DNA of 64,000 nucleotides from Nocardia sp. NRRL S-836. Its GTDB lineage: Bacteria > Actinomycetota > Actinomycetes > Mycobacteriales > Pseudonocardiaceae. The translations under genes were made by a program, and so were the position numbers. The stretch covers positions 310,001 through 374,000 of the forward strand of contig NZ_LGDY01000001.1 of NCBI RefSeq assembly GCF_001279525.1, read 5' to 3'. The number at the start of each line of letters is the position of its first letter. The first letter of the stretch is position 1. The notes beneath the pieces are model-generated. The model did no database searches. It was not told where the DNA came from and was given only the letters and a program-made list of their open reading frames with translations. Positions 1-10,137 of the stretch are shown here, piece after piece.

Positions 1-1649
1 CGGGGGCGAAGTACCGGGGCGAGTTCGAGGAACGGCTCGAGGGCGTCATCCAGGAGGTGGCCGCGACGAACCGGATGGTGGTGCTGTTCATCGACGAGCT
101 GCACACCGTGGTGGGCGCGGGCAGTGCCGAAGGCGCGCCGATGGACGCCGCGAACATCCTCAAGCCCGTGCTCACGACCGGACGGCTCCAGGTCATCGGC
201 GCCACGACGGCCGAGGAGTACCGGCGGCACGTCGCGAAGGACGCCGCGTTCGAGCGGCGGTTCCAGCCGATCATGGTGAACGAGCCGACGACCGACGAGA
301 CGGTCGCGATCCTGCGCGGCCTGCGCACCCGGTACGAGACGCACCACGGGGTGCGGATCACCGACGAGGCGATCGTGACCGCCGTGGAGCTGTCGGCCCG
401 GTACGTCACCGACCGGTTCCTGCCGGACAAGGCGGTCGACCTGGTGGACCGCGCCGGCGCACGGGTCCGGCTGCGGGAGAAGTCCCCGATGCCGCCCGAC
501 CCGGCGGAGCTGGAGCAGCGGGTGGACCGGCTGAAGCGGGAGAGGACCGCCGCCCAGGGCGACGACGTCCCGGTCCTCGACGACGAGCTGGACCGCGCGG
601 TCGCCGACCTGGAGGCCGCCCGCATCGCGCTGGCCAACGCGCCCGAGGTCGGCGCGAACGACGTCGCCGAGGTCGTGTCCCGCAGCACGGGCATCCCGGT
701 CGCCCAGCTCACCGAGGCCGAACGGCACCGGTTGCTGCACCTGGAGGAGCACCTGCACCAGCGGATCATCGGGCAGGACGAGGCGGTGGAGGCCGTCGCC
801 GACGCGGTCCGCCAGGGCCGTGCGGGCCTCAAGCACCCGCACCGGCCCATCGGCTCGTTCTTGTTCCTCGGCCCGACCGGCGTGGGCAAGACCGAGGTCG
901 CGCGGGCGCTGGCGGAGGCGCTCTTCTGGTCGCAGGACCGGCTGATCCGGTTCGACATGAGCGAGTTCTCCCAGCAGCACACGGTCGCGCGGCTGATCGG
1001 CGCGCCACCGGGATACGTCGGCTACGAGGACGCCGGCCAACTCACCGGCGCGGTCCGGCGCGTGCCGTACGCGGTCCTGCTGCTGGACGAGATCGAGAAG
1101 GCGCACCCCGACGTCTTCAACACCCTGCTGCAGGTGCTCGACGCGGGCCGGCTCACCGACGCCCAGGGACGCACCGCCGACTTCACCAACACCGTGATCA
1201 TCATGACCAGCAACATCGGCGCCGAGCAACTGCTGGCCGCGGCCGGCTCGGGCGTCGAGGTCGAGCAGCTGCGGGACCCGCTGATGGCCACGGTCCGGCG
1301 CCACTTCCGCCCCGAGTTCCTCAACCGCCTGGACGAGATCATCCTGTTCCGCGGCCTGGACGCGGGCCAGCTGCGGCAGATCACGGCGTTGCTGCTCGAC
1401 CGCACCCGGCAACGGCTGCGCGAGCAGAACATCACGCTGGAGGTGGACGACCAGGCCGTCGACTGGCTCGCCACCCGCGGCTACGTCCCCGAGTACGGTG
1501 CCCGGCCGTTGCGCCGCACCATCGCCAAAGAACTCGACCGGCGGCTGTCCCGCGCGTTGCTCTCGGGTGAGTTGCGCAGCGGGCAGCACGTCCTCGTCAC
1601 GGTCATCGACTCGGAACTGGCACTGACCATCTCCGATCCCCCGGCCTGA
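1..1649 (+). CDS. Clp-family AAA+ ATPase (ClpB/ClpC-like), C-terminal part
   Basis: Partial gene; the 5' end lies upstream of the window and the reading frame is already open at base 3. It encodes a hexameric protein-unfolding ATPase acting in the cytoplasm. The visible part starts just before the NBD1 Walker B motif (LFIDELHTVVGAG), continues through a short middle domain and enters NBD2 with Walker A (GPTGVGKT), Walker B (LLLDEIEKAHPDVF), sensor 1 (IIMTSNIGAEQL) and the D2-small domain. The middle region is only about 60-70 residues, shorter than the long ClpB coiled coil and more like ClpC/ClpA. However, the segment after sensor 1 shows no [LIV]G[FL] tripeptide that would dock ClpP. The protein is therefore intermediate, and I cannot say whether it feeds a protease or works as a disaggregase. 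Confidence 0.93.
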   Translation, partial: GAKYRGEFEERLEGVIQEVAATNRMVVLFIDELHTVVGAGSAEGAPMDAANILKPVLTTGRLQVIGATTAEEYRRHVAKDAAFERRFQPIMVNEPTTDETVAILRGLRTRYETHHGVRITDEAIVTAVELSARYVTDRFLPDKAVDLVDRAGARVRLREKSPMPPDPAELEQRVDRLKRERTAAQGDDVPVLDDELDRAVADLEAARIALANAPEVGANDVAEVVSRSTGIPVAQLTEAERHRLLHLEEHLHQRIIGQDEAVEAVADAVRQGRAGLKHPHRPIGSFLFLGPTGVGKTEVARALAEALFWSQDRLIRFDMSEFSQQHTVARLIGAPPGYVGYEDAGQLTGAVRRVPYAVLLLDEIEKAHPDVFNTLLQVLDAGRLTDAQGRTADFTNTVIIMTSNIGAEQLLAAAGSGVEVEQLRDPLMATVRRHFRPEFLNRLDEIILFRGLDAGQLRQITALLLDRTRQRLREQNITLEVDDQAVDWLATRGYVPEYGARPLRRTIAKELDRRLSRALLSGELRSGQHVLVTVIDSELALTISDPPA

Positions 1650-1857
1650 TAACGTCTCTCATTTATTCCGGCATTCACGAATGAGCCCGGGGCGGCGACA
1701 AACAAAACATGCATCCGTTTCTCAACAGACCCGAGATATCCGCATTGGCCACCGGCGTCAAGGGCTCACACCCGGATGTCGCCGTGTGCCTACTTGGGTA
1801 CTGAGCTGCACGTTCACGAGAGTCGAGGGTCCCTGCGGATTACCTGCTGCGCCGAAC

Positions 1858-1888
1858 GAGTGTTTCAGATAATTCACGTGAAACACTC
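1858..1888. promoter_or_regulatory. 9-bp-arm inverted repeat upstream of the streptogrisin-like gene
   Basis: The 314-base gap 1650-1963 has no convincing gene. It holds perfect arms GAGTGTTTC (1858-1866) and GAAACACTC (1880-1888) around a 13-base centre. A second palindrome, TTCACGTGAA (1873-1882), overlaps the right arm, so two alternative pairings exist. At 1807-1817 the 11-mer TGCACGTTCAC is identical to the core of the operator-like repeats near 53.4 kb. Position 75-105 bases before the protease start suggests an operator or leader hairpin. Confidence 0.4.
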
Positions 1889-1963
1889 CCGCTCACATCA
1901 CGACTTCCCTTTCGTGCGCTGGCGTTCGCCAGTCGCGGAAGCAGCTTCAGGGAAGTGAGCGAA

Positions 1964-3226
1964 ATGCGAAACGTTATCCGCTCTTTGATCACCGGCGTGT
2001 CGGTGGTGGCGCTCGGCCTCGCCGGCAGCGCGGTCGGCACGGCCGCACCGCACCGCGACGCCGACCTGCCCGCGGACGTGCTGGCGGCGATGCAGCGCGA
2101 TCTGGGGCTCACCGCCGAGCAGGCCAGAACACGCGCGGCCCAGCAGGACGAGGCCGACCAGCTCGACGACGTGCTGAAGACCCGCCTCGGCGCGGCGTTC
2201 GGCGGCGCGTGGTTCGACGCCGCGTCGGGCCGGCTGGCGGTCGCCGTGACCGACCCGGCACGGGCCGGCGAGGTGCGGTCCGCCGGCGCGCGGCCACAGG
2301 TGGTCAAGCACAGCGAGGCCGACCTGGACAAGATCAAACAGGACCTCGACTCGCTCGCGGGCCGCGCGGACGGCGACCGCGCCCGCGAGCACGACAAGCG
2401 CGGCCGCACCCCGTCCGAGGCCGTCAAGGGACTGACCTCCTGGACGGTCGACGTGCAGACGAACACCGTCACCGTCACCGCGCTGGCCGGCCGGTCGCAG
2501 AATGCCGTGGCCGGCCTGAAGAAGTACGGCGACGCGGTGAAGGTCGAGTACACCGCCACCGAGCCGTCCACCGCGGCGTTCCTCGACGGCGGCGACGTCC
2601 TGTACTACGGCGCCTTCGGCGGCGGCTACTGCTCGGCGGGCTTCAACGTCCGCAACGTCAGCACCGGCCTGCGCTACGTGCTGACCGCGGGCCACTGCGG
2701 CCCCGCCGGCACGGCCGTCTTCGGCTACACCGGCGCGCAGATCGGCACCGTGCAGGCGGCGTTCTTCCCGACCTACGACGACTCCCTGGTTCGCGTGACC
2801 AACACGGGCGCGTGGACGCAGGGGCCGTGGGTGGACGTCAACCCGTCCCAGGGCGGCGTCGTGACCGTCAGCGGCTACAGCGACTCGCCGGTGGGCACCG
2901 CGATCTGCAAGTCCGGCGTCACCACCAAGCTCACCTGCGGCGTGATCACGGCGAAGCGCGAGACCGTGACCTACTCGGGCGGGAGGACGGTGTACGACCT
3001 CACCCGGCACAACGCCTGCGTCGAGCCCGGTGACTCGGGCGGCTCGAACTACCGCAACTCCGGCACCCGCACCGCGGAGGGCATGACCAGCGGCGCCCAG
3101 CTGTACCTGGTGAACGGCGCGTACCGCTGCGGCCAGGTGGTCGGCCAGCCGAACGTGTCCTGGTACTACCCGGCGGCGATCAGCCTGCCGTACTACCAGT
3201 CGGCGTACGGCGTGACGCTCTGGTGA
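1964..3226 (+). CDS. Secreted S1 (streptogrisin/alpha-lytic type) serine protease
   Basis: Secreted chymotrypsin-fold protease made as a pre-pro-enzyme of 420 aa. Residues 1-28 are a signal peptide, followed by an alpha-lytic-protease-type prodomain (about 30-205) and the mature protease (from about 207). The triad is visible: His244 in LTAGHCG, Asp272 in YDDSLVRV and Ser358 in EPGDSGG. Cysteines at 223/245, 315/325 and 352/393 are compatible with the usual disulfides. I chose the ATG at 1964, with GGAAG eight bases upstream, over an in-frame GTG at 1955. A strong terminator follows. Substrate preference cannot be read from the sequence. Such enzymes usually scavenge extracellular protein, and the prodomain acts as a folding chaperone. 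Confidence 0.93.
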   Translation: MRNVIRSLITGVSVVALGLAGSAVGTAAPHRDADLPADVLAAMQRDLGLTAEQARTRAAQQDEADQLDDVLKTRLGAAFGGAWFDAASGRLAVAVTDPARAGEVRSAGARPQVVKHSEADLDKIKQDLDSLAGRADGDRAREHDKRGRTPSEAVKGLTSWTVDVQTNTVTVTALAGRSQNAVAGLKKYGDAVKVEYTATEPSTAAFLDGGDVLYYGAFGGGYCSAGFNVRNVSTGLRYVLTAGHCGPAGTAVFGYTGAQIGTVQAAFFPTYDDSLVRVTNTGAWTQGPWVDVNPSQGGVVTVSGYSDSPVGTAICKSGVTTKLTCGVITAKRETVTYSGGRTVYDLTRHNACVEPGDSGGSNYRNSGTRTAEGMTSGAQLYLVNGAYRCGQVVGQPNVSWYYPAAISLPYYQSAYGVTLW

Positions 3227-3236
3227 TGAGCTGACC

Positions 3237-3268
3237 GACGACCGGCCGGTGCACTCCGGCCGGTCGTC
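3237..3268. terminator. Rho-independent-type hairpin after the protease gene
   Basis: A perfect 13-bp stem (GACGACCGGCCGG with its complement) and a 6-base loop TGCACT begin 10 bases after the protease stop codon. There is no T-tract, as is common in actinobacteria. Confidence 0.8.
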
Positions 3269-3509
3269 CCCGCGTCTCGGCAGCTGACGCGGCCAGGTCA
3301 TTTCAGCGCGCAGGGCCCTTCTTCTTCGATGCGCATCCCGCGTCATGACCTCCGCCCGGAAGTGGAACTCGTCGCCGCCAGGGTCGTTCGGCGTGAAGGG
3401 CTCGTCGTGCTCGACCCCCGGCCGGTGACGCCGGTTCCCGCGCGGTTGAACATCGGCCGTGCGGGAACACCTGCTTGTCCGAAGTCTCACCGCCCGGAGG
3501 TGCCCACCC

Positions 3510-4409
3510 GTGCCGCAGGACCAGTACACCCGTCAGGACCCGAGGACCCAGTACCCGCGCCCCGGTGCCCAGGAGGGTCAGGAGCAACCGCACCCCGGCA
3601 CCGGCGAGCGCATGGGGCCGGAGCCCGACCACGGTGAGCGCACCTACCGGGGCAGCGGCCGGCTGCTCGACGCCAAGGCCGTGATCACCGGCGGTGACTC
3701 CGGCATCGGCCGGGCGGTGGCGATCGCGTTCGCGCGAGAGGGTGCGGACGTTCTGCTCTCCTACCTCGAAGAGGAGCAGGAGGACGCGGAACGCACCGCC
3801 GAGCTCGTGCGCGAGGCCGGTCGGCAGGCCGTGCTGGTGCCCGGTGACCTGCGCACCGAGGAGGTGTGCCAGGAGGTGGTCAGGCGAGCCGAGCAGGAGT
3901 TCGGGCGCATCGACGTCCTGGTCAGCAACGCGGCCTACCAGATGGCGCAGGACGACGGGCTCGTCGGCATCAGCACCGAGCAGTTCGACCGGGTGTTCAA
4001 GACCAACGTCTACGCGATGTTCTGGCTGTGCAAGGCCGCCGTGCCGCTCATGCGTCCCGGCTCCACCATCATCACCACCTCGTCGATCCAGGCGTTCCAG
4101 CCCTCTCCCCCGCTCACGGACTACGCCGCCACCAAGGCCGCGATCGTCAACTTCACCAAGGCGCTGTCGGCCGACCTCGTCGACAAGGGCATCAGGGTGA
4201 ACTCCGTGGCGCCCGGTCCGGTGTGGACGCCGCTCATCCCCGCCACGATGCCCGCCGACCAGGTCGACGACTTCGGTGCGCAGACGCCGCTGGGACGCGC
4301 GGCGCAACCGGCGGAGCTGGCGCCGGTCTACGTGTTCTTCGCGTCCCAGGAGTCCAGCTACATCACCGGCGAGGTGCTCGGCGTCACCGGCGGCCAGCTG
4401 CTCACCTGA
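3510..4409 (+). CDS. SDR-family oxidoreductase (YghA/YdaD general-stress type)
   Basis: Cytoplasmic NAD(P)-dependent short-chain dehydrogenase, 299 aa. A Pro/Gln-rich N-terminal extension of about 45 residues precedes the Rossmann fold, as in the YghA/YdaD group. Visible motifs are the cofactor loop TGGDSGIGR, a variant NNAG motif (SNAAYQ), the catalytic Ser in ITTSSIQAF, the Tyr-Lys pair in DYAATKAA, and PGPVWTPL. The start is the GTG at 3510 with GGAGG nine bases upstream; a longer frame from 3459 lacks a ribosome site. The 3' end overlaps the convergent DivIVA-like gene by 52 bases. The true substrate is unknown. Confidence 0.9.
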   Translation: MPQDQYTRQDPRTQYPRPGAQEGQEQPHPGTGERMGPEPDHGERTYRGSGRLLDAKAVITGGDSGIGRAVAIAFAREGADVLLSYLEEEQEDAERTAELVREAGRQAVLVPGDLRTEEVCQEVVRRAEQEFGRIDVLVSNAAYQMAQDDGLVGISTEQFDRVFKTNVYAMFWLCKAAVPLMRPGSTIITTSSIQAFQPSPPLTDYAATKAAIVNFTKALSADLVDKGIRVNSVAPGPVWTPLIPATMPADQVDDFGAQTPLGRAAQPAELAPVYVFFASQESSYITGEVLGVTGGQLLT

Positions 4410-5341
4410 TCGGGAGCAGTGAACCGGTCCACCTCGGTCAGCGCCGCACGCGGGCGCTGGTCGGGGTGGATCACGTCCATTGTCACCAGTTTCTCCTCCG
4501 GCAGCGGTCCCAGCAGCGGTTCGACGTCGGCCAGCAGTGCTTCCGCGGCACGCAGCTGCTCGGCGAGGCGGGCGCGGTGCTCGCGCAGCACCTCGACGCG
4601 GTGCTCAGCGGCGGTGACGATCCGGTGCGCGTGCTCGGTGGCTTCGCGGACGGTCTGCTCGGCGCGGGCCTGCGCCGCACGCTGCTGGTCGGCCTGTGCG
4701 CGCATCGCCTCGGCGCGGCGTTGTGCCATGGCCTGCTCGAAGTCCGACTCGACCTGCCGGCGCAGCTGCGCGGCCTGCTCGTCGAGCTCGCGGCGGCGGC
4801 GTTCGGCCTGCCGGGTCAGCGCCTCGGTCTGGGCGTGCACGCGGTCCATGAGGTCGCGGTGCTCGGTCTCCATCTCCGCACGGCGCCGGTCGAGCTCGGC
4901 CACCAGGTGCTCGGCGCGCTGGCGCAACCGGTCGGCGGCCTGGCGGGCGTTGGTCCAGTGCTGCTCGGCGGCGGTGCGGGCGCGGGCGGTGGTCTCCTCG
5001 GCTTCGGCGTGGGCGAGCTCGACCCTGCGGCGCAGGCGTTCGGTGAGCGCGTCGGGGTCGATCGGGCTGCGGCAGATCCGGTCGACCCGCGCGCGCAGCT
5101 CGGCGTTCTCCACGCGGGCCGCTTCCACCTGCCGCGCAAGGGACTCCGCCCGGGCGAGTGCGGCGTCGCGGTCCGCGGTGAGCAACCGCAGCTCGTCCTC
5201 CACGCCGTGGACGTAGTGCTGGACCTGCTCGCGGTCGTAGCCACGCCACCGCAGGTCGAACTCCCGGCGCAGCGGCAGGAGCTCCTCGGGTTCGCCGGCC
5301 GGGTCCCACCGGCCGGACGACCGCACGGCGGGCAGCGTCAT
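4358..5341 (-). CDS. DivIVA-domain coiled-coil protein
   Basis: A 327-aa protein that is almost entirely charged coiled coil. Near the N-terminus, LRREFDLRWRGYDREQVQHY matches the DivIVA/FilP signature (RGYDR.QV..Y). It is followed by about 200 residues of heptad-like Arg/Glu/Ala sequence and a short disordered tail. Proteins of this type organise polar growth or cytoskeletal filaments in actinomycetes. Whether this is a Wag31-like polar protein or an accessory scaffold cannot be decided; it is not next to the division cluster. The start ATG at 5341 has GGGAGGTG eight bases upstream. Confidence 0.8.
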   Translation of the reverse strand: MTLPAVRSSGRWDPAGEPEELLPLRREFDLRWRGYDREQVQHYVHGVEDELRLLTADRDAALARAESLARQVEAARVENAELRARVDRICRSPIDPDALTERLRRRVELAHAEAEETTARARTAAEQHWTNARQAADRLRQRAEHLVAELDRRRAEMETEHRDLMDRVHAQTEALTRQAERRRRELDEQAAQLRRQVESDFEQAMAQRRAEAMRAQADQQRAAQARAEQTVREATEHAHRIVTAAEHRVEVLREHRARLAEQLRAAEALLADVEPLLGPLPEEKLVTMDVIHPDQRPRAALTEVDRFTAPDQVSSWPPVTPSTSPVM

Positions 5342-5544
5342 GGCTGTCACCTCCCAATGAGAGCCAGAACGATCATTCATCTCCTACTACGAGCCCGCGC
5401 CGCGCGTTGTTCCCAGGACCGGGCTTGATCCACTCAACGCGCGGTGTGGCACCTGCCACGTCGCAACCGCGGGCCCGCGCAGGAGAAATCCGAACCGATC
5501 CGGTCGCATTTCGCCGAACTCGATGACCCATCCGCGACCGAAGT

Positions 5545-5564
5545 TTTCGAAACTAGTTTCGAAA
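5545..5564. promoter_or_regulatory. Perfect 20-bp palindrome TTTCGAAACTAGTTTCGAAA
   Basis: It sits in the 552-base gap between the divergent DivIVA-like gene (start 5341) and the xylanase (start 5894). The sequence is self-complementary over all 20 bases. This strongly suggests a dimeric repressor site, and GAAA/TTTC palindromes before xylanase genes are plausible. It lies 160-180 bases upstream of the predicted xylanase promoter, so it could act on either flanking gene. Confidence 0.55.
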
Positions 5565-5596
5565 CATCACCGATTCGGACCTCATCGACACCTTGA

Positions 5597-7240
<1,644 letters not shown>

Positions 7241-7247
7241 TCCGAAC

Positions 7248-7279
7248 GGGAGGGTCCCGGTCCGCACCGGGGCCCTCCC
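7248..7279. terminator. Hairpin after the xylanase gene
   Basis: A 14-bp stem (GGGAGGGTCCCGGT with one G-T wobble) and a 4-base loop start 7 bases after the xylanase stop. Confidence 0.75.
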
Positions 7280-7333
7280 ACCCCTGTCCCGCCTCGCCCA
7301 TCCGCCGCCACCGGAGTGGACGGAGCAAGCTCC

Positions 7334-8584
7334 ATGCGCACAACCGATTTCCGCGCGTCCCGGCCGGCCGCGCTGGTGGCCGCCGTGACGCTCGTCGCGA
7401 CAGCAGGCGCCCTGATCGGATCGCAGTCCGCGGCAGCCGCCGCCGGGTGCCGGGTCGACTACGCGGCCGGCTCGCAGTGGCCGGGCGGCTTCAGCGCCAC
7501 CGTGGCCGTGACGAACCTCGGCGACCCCGTGAACGGCTGGCGGCTGTCCTGGACGTTCCCCGGCGACGAGCGGATCACGCAGTCGTGGAACGGCTCGCAC
7601 ACGCAGTCCGGCGCCCAGGTCACCGCCGTCAACGCGGCGTGGAACGCCGCCATCGCCACCGGCGCGACAGCGTCGTTCGGCTTCAACCCGACGTCCGGCG
7701 CCACCCCGGCCGTCCCGGCGGAGTTCACCCTCAACGGCACCGTGTGCACCGGTTCGACCGGGCCCACCACGACCACCACCACGACGACCACGACTCCCGG
7801 CCCGAGCCGTCCCATGATCGAGAACAGCTTCCCGGTCACCAGGGAGGCCGCGTACGGCGACAACCGCTTCACCGTGTTCCGCCCGTCGAACCCGCAGGCG
7901 CTCGACCGCCCGTTCCCCGTGCTGGCCTTCGGCAACGGCGCGTGCGCACACACCAACAACAGCGAGGTCACCAGGGCGTTGACGTTCATCGCGTCGAAGG
8001 GCTTCGTCGTGGTGGACACCGGCTCGGTCGACGGCTCCCCCAACGGCGTGCCGAGCGGATCGCCGATCCCGTCGCTGCTGACGGACGCGATCACGTGGGC
8101 CGAGCGGGAGCAGAACCGTTCCGGCGCACCGCTGCGCCAGCGCCTCGACCTGGTCAAGGTGGCCACCGCGGGTCACTCGTGCGGCGGGCTGGAGGCCCTG
8201 GTCGCCGCGCAGGACCGCCGCGTGTCCGGCGTCGTCTCGTTGGACAGCGGGTTCTTCGCCGACGGCTCGTTCGGCTACCCGCGCTCGGAGCTCGGCAAGC
8301 TGCACACCCCGGCGCTGTTCATGGACGGCGGCCCGTCCGACATCGCCTACTCCAACAACCAGGCCAACTACGACCTGGCCACCGTGCCGTCCGTGCTGGC
8401 CCGGCACCCGCAGGCGGGCCACACCGGTTTCATCACCGGCAGCCAGCTGACCGACGGCATGACGACGGTGGTCCAGTTCCTGGACATGGTGCTCAACGCC
8501 AACCCGACGGCACGCGCGTACATCCTCAGCCCGTCCGGGCTGGCCTCGAAACCGCCGTGGGTGACGGCCGCGAAGCACTTCTGA
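7334..8584 (+). CDS. Secreted alpha/beta hydrolase with N-terminal CBM2 (esterase)
   Basis: Secreted protein of 416 aa. After a signal peptide (about 1-35) comes a CBM2 module starting with CRVDYAAGSQWPGGF and ending with a Cys near VCTG. A run of ten Thr residues forms the linker, followed by an alpha/beta hydrolase domain. The nucleophile lies in TAGHSCGG (GxSxG), and a late HPQAGHTGF supplies a possible catalytic His. The CBM2 and the upstream xylanase suggest an esterase acting on acylated xylan, but the hydrolase belongs to a broad family that also includes cutinase-like and PET-hydrolase-like enzymes. The start ATG at 7334 has GGAG eight bases upstream. Confidence 0.85.
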   Translation: MRTTDFRASRPAALVAAVTLVATAGALIGSQSAAAAAGCRVDYAAGSQWPGGFSATVAVTNLGDPVNGWRLSWTFPGDERITQSWNGSHTQSGAQVTAVNAAWNAAIATGATASFGFNPTSGATPAVPAEFTLNGTVCTGSTGPTTTTTTTTTTPGPSRPMIENSFPVTREAAYGDNRFTVFRPSNPQALDRPFPVLAFGNGACAHTNNSEVTRALTFIASKGFVVVDTGSVDGSPNGVPSGSPIPSLLTDAITWAEREQNRSGAPLRQRLDLVKVATAGHSCGGLEALVAAQDRRVSGVVSLDSGFFADGSFGYPRSELGKLHTPALFMDGGPSDIAYSNNQANYDLATVPSVLARHPQAGHTGFITGSQLTDGMTTVVQFLDMVLNANPTARAYILSPSGLASKPPWVTAAKHF

Positions 8585-8657
8585 CGGGCCGTCGGAGGTG
8601 CCTCCCACCGCAGTGACGTTTGTTGCGCAGCGCCCGAAGTGTCGTCAACATCGAAGG

Positions 8658-8996
8658 ATGTCGAAGCAAGAGGCGGGCTGCTGCGCACCGCTGTCGGAGG
8701 CACCTCTCGCGCCTGAGCAGGCGGCGGAGCTGTCGGCGATGTTCAAGGCGCTCGGCGACCCCGTGCGCCTGCGGCTGCTGTCGATGATCGCCTCACAGCC
8801 GGGCGGCGAGGTCTGCGTCTGTGACCTCACGCCCGCGTTCGACCTGTCCCAGCCGACCATCTCGCACCACCTCAAGCTGCTGCGCCAGGCCGGTCTGGTC
8901 GACGCCGAGCGGCGCGGCACGTGGGTGTACTACCGGGCGCGGCCGGAGACGACCGACCGGATGGCGGCCGTGCTGAGCACGGCCCCGGTGAGCTGA
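8658..8996 (+). CDS. arsR: ArsR-family metalloregulator (As(III)-type)
   Basis: A 112-aa winged-helix repressor. The helix-turn-helix is around FDLSQPTISHHLKLL. Cys8-Cys9 at the N-terminus, and Cys53 and Cys55 in EVCVCDL, resemble the arsenic site of Corynebacterium-type ArsR, which uses an N-terminal Cys pair plus one Cys near the DNA-binding helix. It probably controls the adjacent ArsC fusion and the divergent flavoprotein/MFS pair. The ATG at 8658 was chosen because longer versions add an unlikely basic leader. Confidence 0.88.
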   Translation: MSKQEAGCCAPLSEAPLAPEQAAELSAMFKALGDPVRLRLLSMIASQPGGEVCVCDLTPAFDLSQPTISHHLKLLRQAGLVDAERRGTWVYYRARPETTDRMAAVLSTAPVS

Positions 8997-9086
8997 CCGC
9001 CACCCCACGGCCGGCGGCTGGTTCGGGTCGACGGCCTGGAACTGCTTGCGCTGTGGGACGTCCGAGCTTCCGCCCGATGCGTGCGA

Positions 9087-9099
9087 TAGGTTGCCGACG
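9087..9099 (+). promoter_or_regulatory. Leaderless-type promoter of the GNAT-ArsC gene
   Basis: TAGGTT at 9087-9092 lies six bases before the GTG start codon, with no ribosome site between. This spacing is typical of leaderless actinobacterial transcripts. Confidence 0.5.
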
Positions 9100-10061
9100 T
9101 GACTGAGCTCGGAGCTGTTGCCTGGCCACCCGCCCCGATCACCACCGAGCGGCTCGTGCTCCGCCAGTCCGAGGCCCGGGATCGTCCGGCGCTCATCGAG
9201 TTGTTCGCCTCGCCGGAGGTGGGCACCCACATCGGTGGCGCTCAACCGCGTGACGAGCTCGAACGCACGGTACCCGAGGTGCCCGGTCGGCGCCCCGGCT
9301 TCTTCGTGGTCGAGCTCGACGGGGCGACGATCGGCATGATCACGTTCGATCGGCGCGTCGCGGACGCTCCGGGACCCGTCCGCCCGGATGCCGGGGAGGC
9401 CTGGCTCGGCTACCTGTTCCTGCCGGAGGCGTGGGGACGCGGGTACGCCGCCGAGGCGTGCGAGGCGGCGCTCAGCTGGTTCGCCGACGCGCTTCCCGGC
9501 GAGCCGGTGGTGCTCTGCACCCAGGCCGCCAACGACCGCGCGATGCGCCTCGCGGCGAAGCTGGGGTTCACCGAGGTGGAGAGGTTCGAGGCGTTCGGTG
9601 CCGAGCAGTGGTTCGGCGAGCGGGTGTGGTCAGCGGCGCCGACCCGGAGCAGAGCCGCCGTGTCCGACATCCCCGAGGTGCTGTTCGTCTGCGTGCACAA
9701 CGCGGGCCGCTCCCAGATGGCCGCGGCGCTGCTGCAGCACCACGGCATGGGCCGGATCGCCGTTCGTTCCGCCGGTTCCGAACCCGCGGAGGAGGTCAAC
9801 CCGGCCGCTGCCGCGGCGCTGGCCGAGTGGGGTCTGGACATCACCGCCGAGGTGCCGTCGAAGCTCACGACCGAGGACGTCGAGGCGTCCGACGTGGTGA
9901 TCACGATGGGCTGCGGCGACACGTGCCCGGTGTTCCCCGGCAAGCGCTACCTCGACTGGCAGCTCGACGACCCCGCCGGCCAGGGCATCGACGCCGTGCG
10001 GCCCATCCGCGACGACATCGACCGCCGCGTCCGCGGCCTGGTGGCCGAACTGCTCGACTGA
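9099..10061 (+). CDS. GNAT acetyltransferase fused to arsenate reductase (LMW-PTP type)
   Basis: One open frame of 320 aa joins two enzymes. Residues 1-185 are a GNAT acetyltransferase of the RimJ/RimL group (TTERLVLRQSEARDR, GYLFLPEAWGRGYAAEA, LAAKLGF). Residues about 190-320 are an ArsC of the low-molecular-weight phosphatase fold, with the P-loop VLFVCVHNAGRSQMAAALL and a Cys pair in MGCGDTCPVFPGKRYLDW. The ArsC half reduces arsenate, probably with mycothiol in this type of organism. The role of the GNAT half is unknown; it might acetylate an arsenical or simply be a chance fusion. No internal ribosome site was seen, and the linker is short (SAAPTRSRAAVSD). Confidence 0.9.
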   Translation: MTELGAVAWPPAPITTERLVLRQSEARDRPALIELFASPEVGTHIGGAQPRDELERTVPEVPGRRPGFFVVELDGATIGMITFDRRVADAPGPVRPDAGEAWLGYLFLPEAWGRGYAAEACEAALSWFADALPGEPVVLCTQAANDRAMRLAAKLGFTEVERFEAFGAEQWFGERVWSAAPTRSRAAVSDIPEVLFVCVHNAGRSQMAAALLQHHGMGRIAVRSAGSEPAEEVNPAAAAALAEWGLDITAEVPSKLTTEDVEASDVVITMGCGDTCPVFPGKRYLDWQLDDPAGQGIDAVRPIRDDIDRRVRGLVAELLD

Positions 10062-10137
10062 CACCGCTCGTCCTCGCCGACGCCGACGCCGCGCGGCCGG
10101 ACACCGGGCTCGACAGCCAACGCGCGAAGCCGCACGG

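Noticed and set aside
1898..3529. A 543-codon minus-strand frame opposite the protease gene
   Set aside because: Arg/Ala/Val-rich antisense with no motif; the protease on the plus strand is certain.
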